From the NCBI RefSeq assembly GCF_918797525.1, contig NZ_OU963893.1:4154001-4218000 (forward strand): a DNA stretch of 64,000 bases, read 5' to 3'. Each line of letters begins with the position of its first letter. Positions within the stretch are counted from its first letter, which is position 1. The stretch is from an unidentified bacterial endosymbiont (GTDB lineage Bacteria; Pseudomonadota; Gammaproteobacteria; Enterobacterales; Enterobacteriaceae). This document shows, piece by piece, positions 1 to 9,437 of this stretch. The notes under the pieces were generated by a model that made no database searches, was not told the origin of the DNA, and saw only the letters and a program-made list of their open reading frames with translations. The position numbers and the translations under genes were made by a program.

Positions 1-912
1 ACGGACAGTGACTTCCGTCTTTTCATTGACTTTTGGCTTGGCATGATAGGCAATGCCAAGACCGGCTACGCCGATCATCGGCAGATCGTTAGCACCGTCG
101 CCGATGGCCACGGTCTGCGCGACGGGGATGTCATACTCCTGCGCCAGACGGGTTAACGTGTTGGCTTTGTACTGCGCATCCACGATATCGCCAATCACCT
201 GACCGGTGAGCTTACCGTCCATGATTTCCAGTTCGTTCGCCACCACGGTGGTCAGACGCAGCTTGTCACGCAGGTACTCGGCGAAGAAGGTGAACCCTCC
301 GGAGGCTATCGCCACTTTCCAGCCCAGCGTCTGTAGCTTTAATACCAGCTGTGTCAGCCCGGGCATCAGCGGTAATTCATCGCGAACCTGACGCAAAATG
401 TTCGCGTCGGCGCCTTTTAGCGTTGCTACGCGCTGACGAAGGCTGGCGGTGAAATCCAGCTCGCCGCGCATCGTGCGTTCCGTGACCTCTGCCACCAGCT
501 CACCGCTGCCCGCCAGTTTAGCGATTTCGTCGATACACTCAACCTGGATGGCGGTGGAGTCCATGTCCATGACCAGAAGCCCGGGCGTTTTCAGATGCGG
601 GATTTTGCCGAGCGGAGCCACGTCCAGCCCGGCGTCGTGCGCCAGGCGCGTGGCACGCAGGGTTAAGGAGCCCGCCAGGCGAATAACCTGGTAATCTTCC
701 ACGCACCAGGCGGCAACAATCACCATCGCCGCACCCAGTTTGGTCTGGTATTGAGTCAACTGGTGCTTATCCAGGCCGCGTCCGTACAGCAGCCAGCCGC
801 TTCGGCCAGCGTGGTAATCCAGAGGCATCACCTCATCACCACTTAAAGAGAGCGGCAATCCTGGCCATAAAGAGACATCCGTTGGCAGGTCACACCAGGT
901 AATGTTTGGCAT
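1..912 (-). CDS. serB: Phosphoserine phosphatase SerB (3' end cut by window edge)
   Basis: SerB removes phosphate from L-phosphoserine, the last step of serine synthesis, in the cytoplasm. The reading frame is open from the ATG at 912 to base 1, giving 304 codons against about 322 residues in E. coli, so only the C-terminal tip is missing. It shows the HAD-family start LLVMDMDSTAIQ, with the nucleophile and acid/base aspartates, then the late motif AIGDGANDLPMI that binds Mg. An ACT-like N-terminal part comes first. It is divergent from smp, as in E. coli, with 117 bp between the start codons. Identification is by close recall of the E. coli protein. Confidence 0.97.
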   Translation of the reverse strand, partial: MPNITWCDLPTDVSLWPGLPLSLSGDEVMPLDYHAGRSGWLLYGRGLDKHQLTQYQTKLGAAMVIVAAWCVEDYQVIRLAGSLTLRATRLAHDAGLDVAPLGKIPHLKTPGLLVMDMDSTAIQVECIDEIAKLAGSGELVAEVTERTMRGELDFTASLRQRVATLKGADANILRQVRDELPLMPGLTQLVLKLQTLGWKVAIASGGFTFFAEYLRDKLRLTTVVANELEIMDGKLTGQVIGDIVDAQYKANTLTRLAQEYDIPVAQTVAIGDGANDLPMIGVAGLGIAYHAKPKVNEKTEVTVR

Positions 913-1029
913 TGAAGCTCCTGTAATTTCGTTCGCGCCGGAAGGTTCCAGAGGGAAAATAACGCATGAGGCTACCCTGTAACCATCACTTCTGGCAACA
1001 TTAAGCCGTAATTTTTCAGCAGGTGGAAT

Positions 1030-1674
1030 ATGGCTCGCGCAAAACTGAAATTCCGGCTTCATCGTGCCGTGATTGTTCTTATCTGTCTCGCACTTTTAGT
1101 GGTGCTGATGCAAGGGGCATCATGGTTTAGCCAGAACCATCAACGGCAACGTAACCCACAATTTGAAGAGCTGGCACGCACGCTGGCGCGTCAGGTGACG
1201 TTCAACGTGGCTCCGTCCATGCTGACCGAAACGCCGGACGATAAGCGGATAGGCCAGATCCTGCGCCTGTTAACGGAGAACAGCCGCATTCTGGATGCGG
1301 GTGTCTACGACGTACAGGGTGACCTGATAGCCCGTGCGGGCGAGCACGTCGAGGTGCGTGACAGGCTGGCGCTGGACGGCAAAAAAGCCGGGGGCTATTT
1401 CAACCAGCAGATCGTCGAACCTATTCCGGGTAAGAATGGCCCGCTGGGGTATTTGCGCCTGACGCTCGACACGCATACCCTGCCAACCGAAGCCAAGCAG
1501 GTCGATAATACCACCAATATTCTGCGCCTGATGCTGCTGCTCTCACTGGCATTGGGCGTCGTCCTGGCGCGTACCCTGCTGCAGGGCAAACGCACCCGCT
1601 GGCAGCAGTCACCGTTCCTGCTGACCGCCAGCAAGTCGGTTCCCGAAGACGAAGAGAGCGAGAAGAAAGAATAG
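1030..1674 (+). CDS. smp: Membrane protein Smp (YtjB/SMP family)
   Basis: A 214-residue inner-membrane protein matching E. coli Smp (YtjB) almost end to end. One N-terminal membrane segment (about residues 11-31) is followed by a periplasmic domain of about 120 residues. A second membrane segment (about 164-182) and a basic, then acidic, cytoplasmic tail ending ESEKKE complete the protein. Its function is not established beyond membrane location; it has been linked to hemolysin modulation in older literature. It lies between serB (divergent) and lplA (same strand, 39 bp downstream). An AGGTGG ribosome site sits 5-6 bases before the ATG. Confidence 0.93.
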   Translation: MARAKLKFRLHRAVIVLICLALLVVLMQGASWFSQNHQRQRNPQFEELARTLARQVTFNVAPSMLTETPDDKRIGQILRLLTENSRILDAGVYDVQGDLIARAGEHVEVRDRLALDGKKAGGYFNQQIVEPIPGKNGPLGYLRLTLDTHTLPTEAKQVDNTTNILRLMLLLSLALGVVLARTLLQGKRTRWQQSPFLLTASKSVPEDEESEKKE

Positions 1675-1713
1675 TGATAAAGTAGGCGAACGATTCGGAA
1701 AAGGAACTCTGCC

Positions 1714-2730
1714 ATGACGACGTTACGCCTGCTTATCTCTGACTCTTACAATCCCTGGTTTAATCTCGCGGTGGAAGAGTGCATCTTCCGCCAGATGCCC
1801 GCCACGCAGCGCGTACTGTTTCTCTGGCGCAACGCCGACACGGTGGTGATTGGCCGCGCGCAAAACCCGTGGAAAGAGTGCAATACCCGGCGCATGGAAG
1901 AGGACAACGTCCGCCTCGCGCGCCGCAGCAGCGGCGGCGGAGCGGTGTTTCACGATCTCGGAAATACCTGCTTCACCTTTATGGCGGCTAAACCGGAGTA
2001 CGATAAAACCATCTCTACCTCAATTGTGCTCAACGCGCTGAATTCGCTCGGCGTCACGGCAGAAGCCTCAGGCCGTAATGACCTGGTGGTGAAAACGCCT
2101 GACGGTGACCGCAAAGTGTCGGGCTCAGCCTATCGCGAAACGAGGGACCGCGGATTCCACCACGGCACATTGCTGCTGAATGCCGACCTGAGCCGTCTGG
2201 CTAACTACCTCAACCCGGACAAGAAAAAGCTGCAGGCCAAGGGGATCACCTCCGTGCGCGGCCGCGTGGCGAATCTGGTGGAGCTGCTGCCGGGCATTAC
2301 ACATGAGCAAATCTGCCATGCCGTCCGCGAGGCGTTCTTTGCCCACTATGGCGAGCGCGTGGACGCGGAAGTAATCTCCCCGGATAAGACACCGGATCTG
2401 CCCAACTTCGCGGAAACCTTCGCCCGCCAGAGCAGCTGGGAATGGAACTTTGGTCAGGCGCCTTCATTCTCGCACCTGCTGGACGAACGCTTCACCTGGG
2501 GCGGCGTTGAGCTGCACGTTGACGTGGAGAAAGGCCACATCACCCGCACGCAGGTATTTACGGACAGTCTGAACCCGGCGCCGCTGGAGGCCCTCGCGGC
2601 ACGTTTGCAGGGCTGTTTGTATCGGGCGGATATGCTGCAGCAGGAATGCGACGCATTGCTCGGGGATTTCCCCGAGCAGGAAAAAGAGCTGCGGGAGCTG
2701 TCGGCGTGGATTGCACAGGCCGTGCGCTAG
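1714..2730 (+). CDS. lplA: Lipoate-protein ligase A
   Basis: LplA activates free lipoate with ATP and attaches it to lysines of the E2 subunits of pyruvate and 2-oxoglutarate dehydrogenases and GcvH, in the cytoplasm. The product is 338 residues, the E. coli length. The lipoate-binding signature [12 protein letters not shown] is at about residues 69-80 and the conserved lysine motif KVSGSAYRE at about 133-141. Start ATG is 39 bp after smp with a weak AAGGAA site. A terminator-like hairpin and a REP element follow, separating it from the convergent deoD. In E. coli yjjJ sits between these two genes; here it is absent. Confidence 0.97.
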   Translation: MTTLRLLISDSYNPWFNLAVEECIFRQMPATQRVLFLWRNADTVVIGRAQNPWKECNTRRMEEDNVRLARRSSGGGAVFHDLGNTCFTFMAAKPEYDKTISTSIVLNALNSLGVTAEASGRNDLVVKTPDGDRKVSGSAYRETRDRGFHHGTLLLNADLSRLANYLNPDKKKLQAKGITSVRGRVANLVELLPGITHEQICHAVREAFFAHYGERVDAEVISPDKTPDLPNFAETFARQSSWEWNFGQAPSFSHLLDERFTWGGVELHVDVEKGHITRTQVFTDSLNPAPLEALAARLQGCLYRADMLQQECDALLGDFPEQEKELRELSAWIAQAVR

Positions 2731-2736
2731 TATAAA

Positions 2737-2765
2737 AGCCCGCTGGCGCAGCGCTTAGCGGGCCT
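2737..2765. terminator. Hairpin between convergent lplA and deoD
   Basis: A GCCCGCT/AGCGGGC stem with a GC-rich loop begins seven bases after the lplA stop codon. The U-tract is poor in both directions, so it may act as an mRNA end stabiliser as much as a terminator. Confidence 0.5.
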
Positions 2766-2773
2766 ACAAAACC

Positions 2774-2806
2774 GTAGGCCGGGTCAGGCGAAGCCGCCAC
2801 CCGGCA
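2774..2806. repeat. REP-type palindromic element
   Basis: GTAGGCCGGGT followed by CAGGCGAAGCCGCC and ACCCGGCA forms the imperfect palindrome typical of enterobacterial REP/BIME elements. It sits between the 3' ends of lplA and deoD. Similar elements recur at 6233, 16151, 30595, 57051 and 59069. Confidence 0.8.
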
Positions 2807-2815
2807 CAACAGTTC

Positions 2816-3538
2816 TTACTCTTTATCGCCCAGCAGAACGGATTCCAGCGCGATTTTAATCATGTCGTTGAAGGTGGTCTGACGCTCGGCTGCAGTGGTC
2901 TGCTCATGCGTACGGATGTGGTCAGACACGGTGCAGATGGTCAGCGCTTTAGCGCCAAACTCAGCCGCAACGCCGTAGATGCCTGCCGCTTCCATTTCTA
3001 CGCCCAGAATGCCGTATTTTTCCATTACGTCGAACATCTCGCCGCCGTCCGGGGCATAGAACAGATCCACAGAGAAGATGTTACCCACACGGGCATCTAC
3101 GCCCAGCGCTTTTGCCGCGTCAACCGCGTTACGTACCATGCCAAAGTCGGCAATCGCCGCGAAGTCGTGGTCTTTGAAACGCATACGGTTGACTTTGGAA
3201 TCGGTGCAGGCACCCATACCGATCACCACGTCACGCAGTTTAACGTCCATGCGTACCGCGCCGCAGGAGCCTACACGGATGATTTTCTTCACGCCGAAAT
3301 CGGTGATCAGCTCTTTGGTGTAGATGGAGCAGGATGGAATACCCATACCGTGACCCATAACGGAGATTTTGCGGCCTTTGTAGGTACCCGTGAAGCCCAG
3401 CATACCGCGAACGTTGTTCACTTCACGCACGTCTTCAAGGAAGGTTTCTGCAATGTGCTTCGCACGCAGCGGGTCGCCAGGCATCAATACCACGTCAGCG
3501 AAATCACCCATTTCTGCATTAATGTGAGGAGTTGCCAT
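2816..3538 (-). CDS. deoD: Purine nucleoside phosphorylase DeoD
   Basis: DeoD splits purine (deoxy)ribonucleosides with phosphate into base and (deoxy)ribose-1-phosphate, as a cytoplasmic hexamer. The product is 240 residues, one more than E. coli because of an extra glycine in APDGGEMFD. Seen motifs are the phosphate site [10 protein letters not shown], the nucleoside-binding VGSCGAV, and the family signature around [11 protein letters not shown]. The frame stays open upstream to 3712, but [11 protein letters not shown] is the conserved N terminus and has a usable ribosome site (AGGAACTGAAG in the minus sense). It is last in the deoCABD operon. A palindromic repeat separates it from deoB. 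Confidence 0.97.
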   Translation of the reverse strand: MATPHINAEMGDFADVVLMPGDPLRAKHIAETFLEDVREVNNVRGMLGFTGTYKGRKISVMGHGMGIPSCSIYTKELITDFGVKKIIRVGSCGAVRMDVKLRDVVIGMGACTDSKVNRMRFKDHDFAAIADFGMVRNAVDAAKALGVDARVGNIFSVDLFYAPDGGEMFDVMEKYGILGVEMEAAGIYGVAAEFGAKALTICTVSDHIRTHEQTTAAERQTTFNDMIKIALESVLLGDKE

Positions 3539-3565
3539 CTTCAGTTCCTTTTCATATAAAATTCT

Positions 3566-3586
3566 CCCTCTCCCGGCAGGAGAGGG
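3566..3586. repeat. Intergenic palindrome between deoB and deoD
   Basis: CCCTCTCC and GGAGAGGG form an 8-bp perfect stem around a 5-base loop, followed by CTGGGGTGAGGG. This is a common type of palindromic intergenic repeat in Enterobacter relatives. Inside the operon it could trim or protect the deoB mRNA end and lower deoD expression; that role is inference. Confidence 0.65.
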
Positions 3587-3620
3587 CTGGGGTGAGGGCA
3601 TCAGGCCGCACCCAATGTGT

Positions 3621-4886
<1,266 letters not shown>

Positions 4887-4897
4887 TCAGTATACCG

Positions 4898-6220
4898 CTA
4901 TTCAGTGATACGACGATAGACAGTAGGTGTGGTTTGCGGTGCTGTATCGTCAAGCGTAATTGCCGCTTTCACCGCTTTTGCCGCGTCCTGCCAGCTGGCT
5001 TCGTCTTTGGCGTGGATCACCGCCAGCGGACGTTGGCCGTCAACGCTGTCGCCCAGACGGGCCATATCGGTAAAACCGACGCTGTAATCAATGGTGTCGG
5101 ACGCCTGACGACGACCGCCGCCCATTGAGACCACCGCCATGCCGAGCGCACGGGTATCCATTGCGGAGACAAAACCTTCGCTATCCGCGTAGACCGCTTT
5201 GCTGAGCATCGCGGTTGGCAGGTATCTGGCGTACTTTTCCACGAAGTCGGTCGGGCCTTTCTGCGCCGCCACCATACGACCAAAAATCTCCGCCGCTTTA
5301 CCGTTGTCCAGCACCGCCTGCAGTTTCACGCGGGCTTCGGCGTCGTCTTTGGCAAGCGAGCCGGAGATCAGCATTTCAACGCACAGCGCCATGGTCACAT
5401 CGAACAGGCATGGATTGCGATATTCGCCGGTAAGGAACTGGACAGCTTCACGCACTTCAACAGCGTTACCGGCACTGGATGCCAGCACCTGGTTCATGTC
5501 GGTCAACAGTGCGGTCGTGCGCACACCGGCGCCGTTGGAGACGCCAACGATCGCTTCGGCAAGCGCAGCAGAAAGCGCATAGGTAGGCATAAACGCGCCG
5601 CTGCCCACCTTTACGTCCATGACCAGCGCATCCAGACCTTCGGCCAGTTTTTTGGCAAGGATCGAGGCGGTGATCAGCGGGATGGAGTCAACGGTCGCGG
5701 TAATATCACGCGTCGCGTAGAAACGCTTATCTGCCGGAGCAAGTGAGCTGGTCTGGCCGATAATCGCCACACCAACGTCTTTAATAATGTCGCGAAAGCG
5801 GGTGTCATCCGGGAAGATATCAAAGCCCGGAATGGCTTCCAGTTTGTCGAGCGTACCGCCCGTGTGCCCCAGGCCGCGCCCGGAAATCATCGGAATGTAC
5901 CCGCCGCAGGCCGCGACCATCGGGCCAAGCATCAGGGAGGTGACATCGCCCACACCACCGGTTGAGTGTTTATCGACAATCGGGCCATTAAGGTTGAGGC
6001 TCTTCCAGTCCAGAACGGTTCCTGAATCTCGCATCGCCATGGTCAGCGAAACACGCTCAGGCATCGCCATATCGTGAAAGAAAATGGTCATCGCCAGCGC
6101 AGCAATCTGCCCTTCTGAGATGGTGTTGTCACGAATGCCGTTGATAAAAAAGCGGATTTCTTCGTCACTTAATGCATGACCATCACGTTTTTTACGAATA
6201 ATTTCTTGTGCGAGAAACAC
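4898..6220 (-). CDS. deoA: Thymidine phosphorylase DeoA (GTG start)
   Basis: DeoA phosphorolyses thymidine and deoxyuridine to the base and deoxyribose-1-phosphate. The product is 440 residues as in E. coli. The family signature [16 protein letters not shown] is at about 114-129, and the conserved KHSTGGVGD phosphate-binding motif at about 84-92. The start is a GTG at 6220, chosen because the next residues, [13 protein letters not shown], are the conserved N terminus and a GGAGGT ribosome site lies four bases upstream. An upstream ATG at 6265 would read through the REP element. It is second in the operon, after deoC. Confidence 0.96.
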   Translation of the reverse strand: MFLAQEIIRKKRDGHALSDEEIRFFINGIRDNTISEGQIAALAMTIFFHDMAMPERVSLTMAMRDSGTVLDWKSLNLNGPIVDKHSTGGVGDVTSLMLGPMVAACGGYIPMISGRGLGHTGGTLDKLEAIPGFDIFPDDTRFRDIIKDVGVAIIGQTSSLAPADKRFYATRDITATVDSIPLITASILAKKLAEGLDALVMDVKVGSGAFMPTYALSAALAEAIVGVSNGAGVRTTALLTDMNQVLASSAGNAVEVREAVQFLTGEYRNPCLFDVTMALCVEMLISGSLAKDDAEARVKLQAVLDNGKAAEIFGRMVAAQKGPTDFVEKYARYLPTAMLSKAVYADSEGFVSAMDTRALGMAVVSMGGGRRQASDTIDYSVGFTDMARLGDSVDGQRPLAVIHAKDEASWQDAAKAVKAAITLDDTAPQTTPTVYRRITE

Positions 6221-6232
6221 GGTAACCTCCGA

Positions 6233-6263
6233 AGTAGGCCGGGTGAGCGTCGCGCCCCCCGGC
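6233..6263. repeat. REP-type element between deoC and deoA
   Basis: GTAGGCCGGGTGAGCGTCGC then CCCCCGGCA forms a REP-like palindrome in the 53-bp gap between deoC and deoA. It is inside the operon, so it probably affects mRNA stability rather than ending transcription. Confidence 0.7.
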
Positions 6264-6273
6264 AATTCAAATC

Positions 6274-7053
6274 TTAGTAGCTGCTTGCGCTCTTGCCGTC
6301 GCCGTGGCCCAGCGCTTTGAGCAGGCTTGCCAGCAGGCTGGAGGCGCCGAAGCGGTAGTGACGAGCATCGGCCCAGTCTGCGCCGAACAGCTCGTCGGCA
6401 ATCGCCAGGAATTGCTGCGCGTCTTCGGCGGTACGCACGCCGCCCGCAGGTTTGAAACCAACGGTTGTGGACACACCCATATCACGGATCACTTCCATCA
6501 TGATGCGTGCGCTTTCCGGGGTGGCGTTAACCGGCACTTTACCGGTTGAGGTTTTGATGAAATCCGCCCCCGCGTTGATGGAAATTTCAGACGCTTTACG
6601 AATAAGACGCTCTTCTTTCAGTTCACCGGTTTCGATGATCACTTTAAGCAACACATTTGCCGCGGCACAGGCGTCTTTACAGGCTTTCACCAGATCAAAC
6701 CCCACCTGCTCGTTACCGGCGATCAGCGCGCGGTACGGGAACACCACGTCAACTTCGTCTGCGCCGTAGGCAATCGCCGCGCGGGTTTCGGCCAGCGCAA
6801 TGTCGATATCGTCGTTGCCGTGCGGGAAGTTAGTGACGGTAGCAATACGCACGTCCGGGGTGCCCTGCACGTTCAGCGTTTTCCGCGCAATCGGGATGAA
6901 ACGCGGGTAGATACAGATGGCGGCGGTGTTACCTGCTGGCGTTTTCGCCTGATGGCACAGGGCGATGACTTTCTCATTAGTGTCGTCATCATTCAGGGTG
7001 GTCAGGTCCATCAGTTTCAACGCGCGCAGGCTGCTTACAGTTAAATCGGTCAT
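6274..7053 (-). CDS. deoC: Deoxyribose-phosphate aldolase DeoC
   Basis: DeoC cleaves 2-deoxyribose-5-phosphate to glyceraldehyde-3-phosphate and acetaldehyde, feeding nucleoside sugar into glycolysis. The product is 259 residues, the E. coli length. The Schiff-base lysine lies in the motif [10 protein letters not shown] (about residue 167), with a second essential lysine in [11 protein letters not shown] (about 201). The conserved start is [13 protein letters not shown] at 7053 with GGAGAAT as the ribosome site; an in-frame ATG at 7119 would overlap the promoter. It is the first gene of deoCABD. Confidence 0.97.
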   Translation of the reverse strand: MTDLTVSSLRALKLMDLTTLNDDDTNEKVIALCHQAKTPAGNTAAICIYPRFIPIARKTLNVQGTPDVRIATVTNFPHGNDDIDIALAETRAAIAYGADEVDVVFPYRALIAGNEQVGFDLVKACKDACAAANVLLKVIIETGELKEERLIRKASEISINAGADFIKTSTGKVPVNATPESARIMMEVIRDMGVSTTVGFKPAGGVRTAEDAQQFLAIADELFGADWADARHYRFGASSLLASLLKALGHGDGKSASSY

Positions 7054-7098
7054 AACATTCTCCAACGGCAGTGCCGTATATAGTTTACCTTGCGGGTC

Positions 7099-7114
7099 TG
7101 TGAGTATTTTAACA
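7099..7114 (-). promoter_or_regulatory. DeoR operator O2 overlapping the deoP2 promoter
   Basis: Read on the minus strand the 16 bases are TGTTAAAATACTCACA, 14 of 16 matching the E. coli deoO2 sequence TGTTAGAATACTAACA as recalled. It sits about 45 bp upstream of the deoC start, in the -10 region expected for deoP2. Confidence 0.8.
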
Positions 7115-7131
7115 TTCACCCGCGCTCACAC

Positions 7132-7147
7132 TTCGATATTCATCACA
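7132..7147 (-). promoter_or_regulatory. CRP site (proximal) of deoP2
   Basis: The minus-strand sequence TGTGATGAATATCGAA fits the TGTGA-N6-TCACA consensus and closely follows the recalled E. coli deoP2 site, TGTGATGTGTATCGAA. Its centre is 33 bp upstream of the O2 centre, as expected for a class II activator site near -40. Confidence 0.8.
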
Positions 7148-7184
7148 GTTAATCAAATCTACATACAAATTTGCATTACCGTAG

Positions 7185-7200
7185 TGAGATCAGAATCATC
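7185..7200 (-). promoter_or_regulatory. CRP site (distal) of deoP2
   Basis: The minus-strand sequence GATGATTCTGATCTCA is a weaker CRP match. Its centre is exactly 53 bp from the proximal site, the same spacing as the two CRP sites of E. coli deoP2. CytR would be expected to bind between them; no clear CytR motif is claimed. Confidence 0.6.
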
Positions 7201-7256
7201 TTTTTTTTCGTCACATCTTTACACAACTTTCTGGGCCAGCGCGGTGTGGTATAGCA

Positions 7257-7272
7257 TGTTATAATTCTAACA
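7257..7272. promoter_or_regulatory. DeoR operator O1 (deoP1)
   Basis: TGTTATAATTCTAACA differs at one position from the palindromic DeoR consensus TGTTAGAATTCTAACA. It also contains a TATAAT-like -10 element, as expected for deoP1. The centre is 158 bp from that of O2, against 599 bp recalled for E. coli. Confidence 0.85.
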
Positions 7273-7349
7273 TAAGGGGAGATGGACAACCGAGAAAACG
7301 TTTCTGACGCGACCGTGAGCGTATGCAGCCCGACACAGTAAACTGTATA

Positions 7350-7377
7350 TTGCCCATGGTCCGATGAATGATAAAAT
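7350..7377 (+). promoter_or_regulatory. Candidate sigma-70 promoter for a small RNA
   Basis: TTGCCC and TAAAAT separated by 16 bp form a fair -35/-10 pair on the plus strand. Transcription would start near 7384 and run into the hairpin-plus-T-run at 7427-7461. Confidence 0.4.
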
Positions 7378-7383
7378 TTTCAC

Positions 7384-7461
7384 AAAAGGGGGTTTTGGGA
7401 GTTAGCAAGGGTTCACTGTACTTGCTGGCAGGCATTTGTAGCGACTTCAGCCTGCCTTTTT
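7384..7461 (+). ncRNA. Candidate small RNA of about 78 nt
   Basis: No reading frame covers this stretch. It has a candidate promoter just upstream, a 6-bp hairpin (AGCAAG at 7404-7409 with CTTGCT at 7421-7426), then a strong terminator stem, GGCAGGC with GCCTGCC, followed by TTTTT. Promoter, internal hairpin and Rho-independent end make the layout of an enterobacterial sRNA. No known sRNA family was recognised. It could instead be the terminator of a lost gene, since this slot holds yjjI-yjjW in E. coli. Confidence 0.4.
7427..7461 (+). terminator. Rho-independent terminator (orphan or sRNA end)
   Basis: GGCAGGC (7427-7433) pairs with GCCTGCC (7450-7456) and is followed directly by five T. 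No coding gene on the plus strand ends nearby. Confidence 0.75.
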
Positions 7462-7635
7462 ATTTCAACAAAGCCTAACAAATGTTAAAAGCACCATCTT
7501 TTAGTTGGCTTAAGCTACAATTCTTAAACTGTTTTTGATTCATGCGCGTCTACAAGATGCACAATTCGACGATTTTCAATGACTTGACGCCAGGAGCGCT
7601 AATCCACCGTTTTCAGTAGGCAGCCGTTAAGTTTG

Positions 7636-8433
7636 TTAGCTAATATTTAATATCACCTTAACTTCTGTCGGGATGAACACTGACATATGTTTAGACAAAA
7701 TTTCTCCCTCTAATCTGAGGTCTGCGTCCTTTTCAGGTTTTTCACATTTTATATAATCATCATAAAATCGATTAAGTTTTCTACTGGCAATAAATAATGG
7801 GTCACTTAGTGCTTCTTTTTCAGTATCAAAACTGTTTCTACACAATTTTTCTGCAATTTTGGCATTTGCTGCGGCTACCGCGATGCTTTCCGAAGCCCCC
7901 TGTTTTTTGTACTGTTCAAAATGAGTTGCAAACGCTTCCTGCATTTTATCCGCAGGAGCTGATATCTCGCTATAAATAAGCGCATGCGCAAAATTATATT
8001 GACAACAGTTCCATGCAAACGTTCTTTTTTCTGCAGTTATCCCTTGCGTCTGTAGCTCGTCAAGGGACAGAGCAAAATAATTTTGACTTACAAACAGTTC
8101 ATTATTATCATGTACTTCGCTTGATAAATTAAAACTCTCCCAGTCAGTGTCTCCGCTTTTCATCGCAGCCATGCCAAACTTTATATTTAATACCTGTAGC
8201 TCTTTCTTTATTTTGTTTGGCAACCCATAGTCCGCTTTCAGTTCACGTTCTATCTTGTTGATAAAACCAAATATTAAATCATTAATCTCACGCTTTCTTT
8301 TATTATCAGGCTCAGTTGTACGGTAAAGTTCATTTTCTATCATCAATAAGTTATTATTGATGATATTTATCTTATCTGTATTATTATTATAAAATTTGTG
8401 GCCTGATATTGAACCAACTGGATTAACTTTCAT
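7636..8433 (-). CDS. Orphan AT-rich hypothetical protein (265 aa)
   Basis: Not recognised. The frame encodes 265 residues from MKVNPVGSISGHKFYNNN to VKVILNIS. It has no signal peptide or membrane segment. The N-terminal 50 residues are rich in Asn, Ser and Ile, and the rest is a mixed helical, charged protein with an AAANAKIAEK helix near residue 190. Base composition and codon use are far more AT-rich than deo or yjjV on either side, which suggests recent acquisition. It stands alone, between deo and yjjV, where E. coli has the yjjI-yjjW glycyl-radical pair. The polar N terminus and solitary AT-rich setting are reminiscent of secreted effector genes, but no effector family is claimed. Its ribosome site is weak (AAGGAAAC). 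Confidence 0.6.
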   Translation of the reverse strand: MKVNPVGSISGHKFYNNNTDKINIINNNLLMIENELYRTTEPDNKRKREINDLIFGFINKIERELKADYGLPNKIKKELQVLNIKFGMAAMKSGDTDWESFNLSSEVHDNNELFVSQNYFALSLDELQTQGITAEKRTFAWNCCQYNFAHALIYSEISAPADKMQEAFATHFEQYKKQGASESIAVAAANAKIAEKLCRNSFDTEKEALSDPLFIASRKLNRFYDDYIKCEKPEKDADLRLEGEILSKHMSVFIPTEVKVILNIS

Positions 8434-8590
8434 AATGTTTCCTTAGATATAAACAAAAACCTCATGGTACATAATGACATTTTCTCTCGCCAGGGACTAC
8501 CAGGGTTTTCCATTATTAATCTAATCACTTTTTAATGGTTATGTTTTTATTTATAACCTGAAGCCTGCATACCTGAGAACAACTGTAACC

Positions 8591-8643
8591 GGATGCCGGT
8601 AAGTGGCAACGTGCTGCCGCCGGCAGGTGGTGAGGCGGCATCC
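8591..8643. repeat. Extended palindrome downstream of yjjV
   Basis: GGATGCC (8591-8597) and GGCATCC (8637-8643) bracket an inner GC-rich palindrome, CTGCCGCCGGCAG. It is a REP-like or terminator structure 12 bp past the yjjV stop codon, between yjjV and the orphan gene. Confidence 0.55.
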
Positions 8644-8654
8644 TGGCGCTTTAT

Positions 8655-9437
8655 CTAAAGCCTAATGCCAAAGAGGGAGCGTGTATTTTCCAGCAGCGCA
8701 TCCGCAATCACCTCTTCCGGCTCCCCGCGCAGTTCGCACAATGTTGCAAATACGCCTGCCACCTGCTCCGGTCGGTTGGGCTGACCCTGAAAACCGTTGA
8801 GCGGCATATCGGGAGCATCCGTTTCCAGCAACAGCGCGTCGAGCGGCAGACGCGCCATAACATCGCGGGTTTTGCTGGCGCGCGGGTAGGTAATGGTCCC
8901 GCCGACGCCAATTTTATAGCCCAGTGCAATAAAACGCTGCGCCTGCTGAAGGCTACCGGAGAAACCGTGCACGACGCCCCGGCGTGGCAGATCGATACGT
9001 TTCAGGTGCATGGCCAGTTTGTCATGGGTGCGTCGGGAATGGAGGATCACCGGCAGATCGTAACGCTTTGCCAGCCGAAGCTGGGCATCAAGGATCGTCT
9101 GCTGGCGTTCAAATTGGGGATTTTCACGATAAAGATCGAGGCCGATCTCACCGATGGCAACCAGCTTTCTGTCGGCCGGATGTAAGTGAGCCTCCAGCCG
9201 GTCAATATCGTCATCGCGATGGCGCTCAATAACGATAGGATGCAAGCCCAACGCGGCATACAGCGCATTGTGGTGCCGGGCCAGTTCGCGCACCCGCCCG
9301 AAACAGGCGGCTTCCGTCGAGGGGACAATAATCGCCTGTACGCCTTTTTGCCCGGCGCGCTCTAGACTTTGCACTTCATCACCCGTAAACGGCGGAAAAT
9401 CGAAGTGGCAATGGGTATCGATAAAGCGAAGCGTCAC
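8655..9437 (-). CDS. yjjV: TatD-family metal-dependent hydrolase YjjV
   Basis: A 260-residue cytoplasmic hydrolase of the TatD family. It carries the metal-binding start FIDTHCHFDF, the central GEIGLDLY with the bridging Glu, LHSRRTHDK and HGFSGS, and the late LETDAPDMPL. These family members are metal-dependent nucleases or phosphoesterases; the natural substrate of YjjV is not settled. Its ATG overlaps the end of yjjU by four bases (ATGA), implying translation coupling in a yjjU-yjjV unit. Confidence 0.94.
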   Translation of the reverse strand: MTLRFIDTHCHFDFPPFTGDEVQSLERAGQKGVQAIIVPSTEAACFGRVRELARHHNALYAALGLHPIVIERHRDDDIDRLEAHLHPADRKLVAIGEIGLDLYRENPQFERQQTILDAQLRLAKRYDLPVILHSRRTHDKLAMHLKRIDLPRRGVVHGFSGSLQQAQRFIALGYKIGVGGTITYPRASKTRDVMARLPLDALLLETDAPDMPLNGFQGQPNRPEQVAGVFATLCELRGEPEEVIADALLENTRSLFGIRL

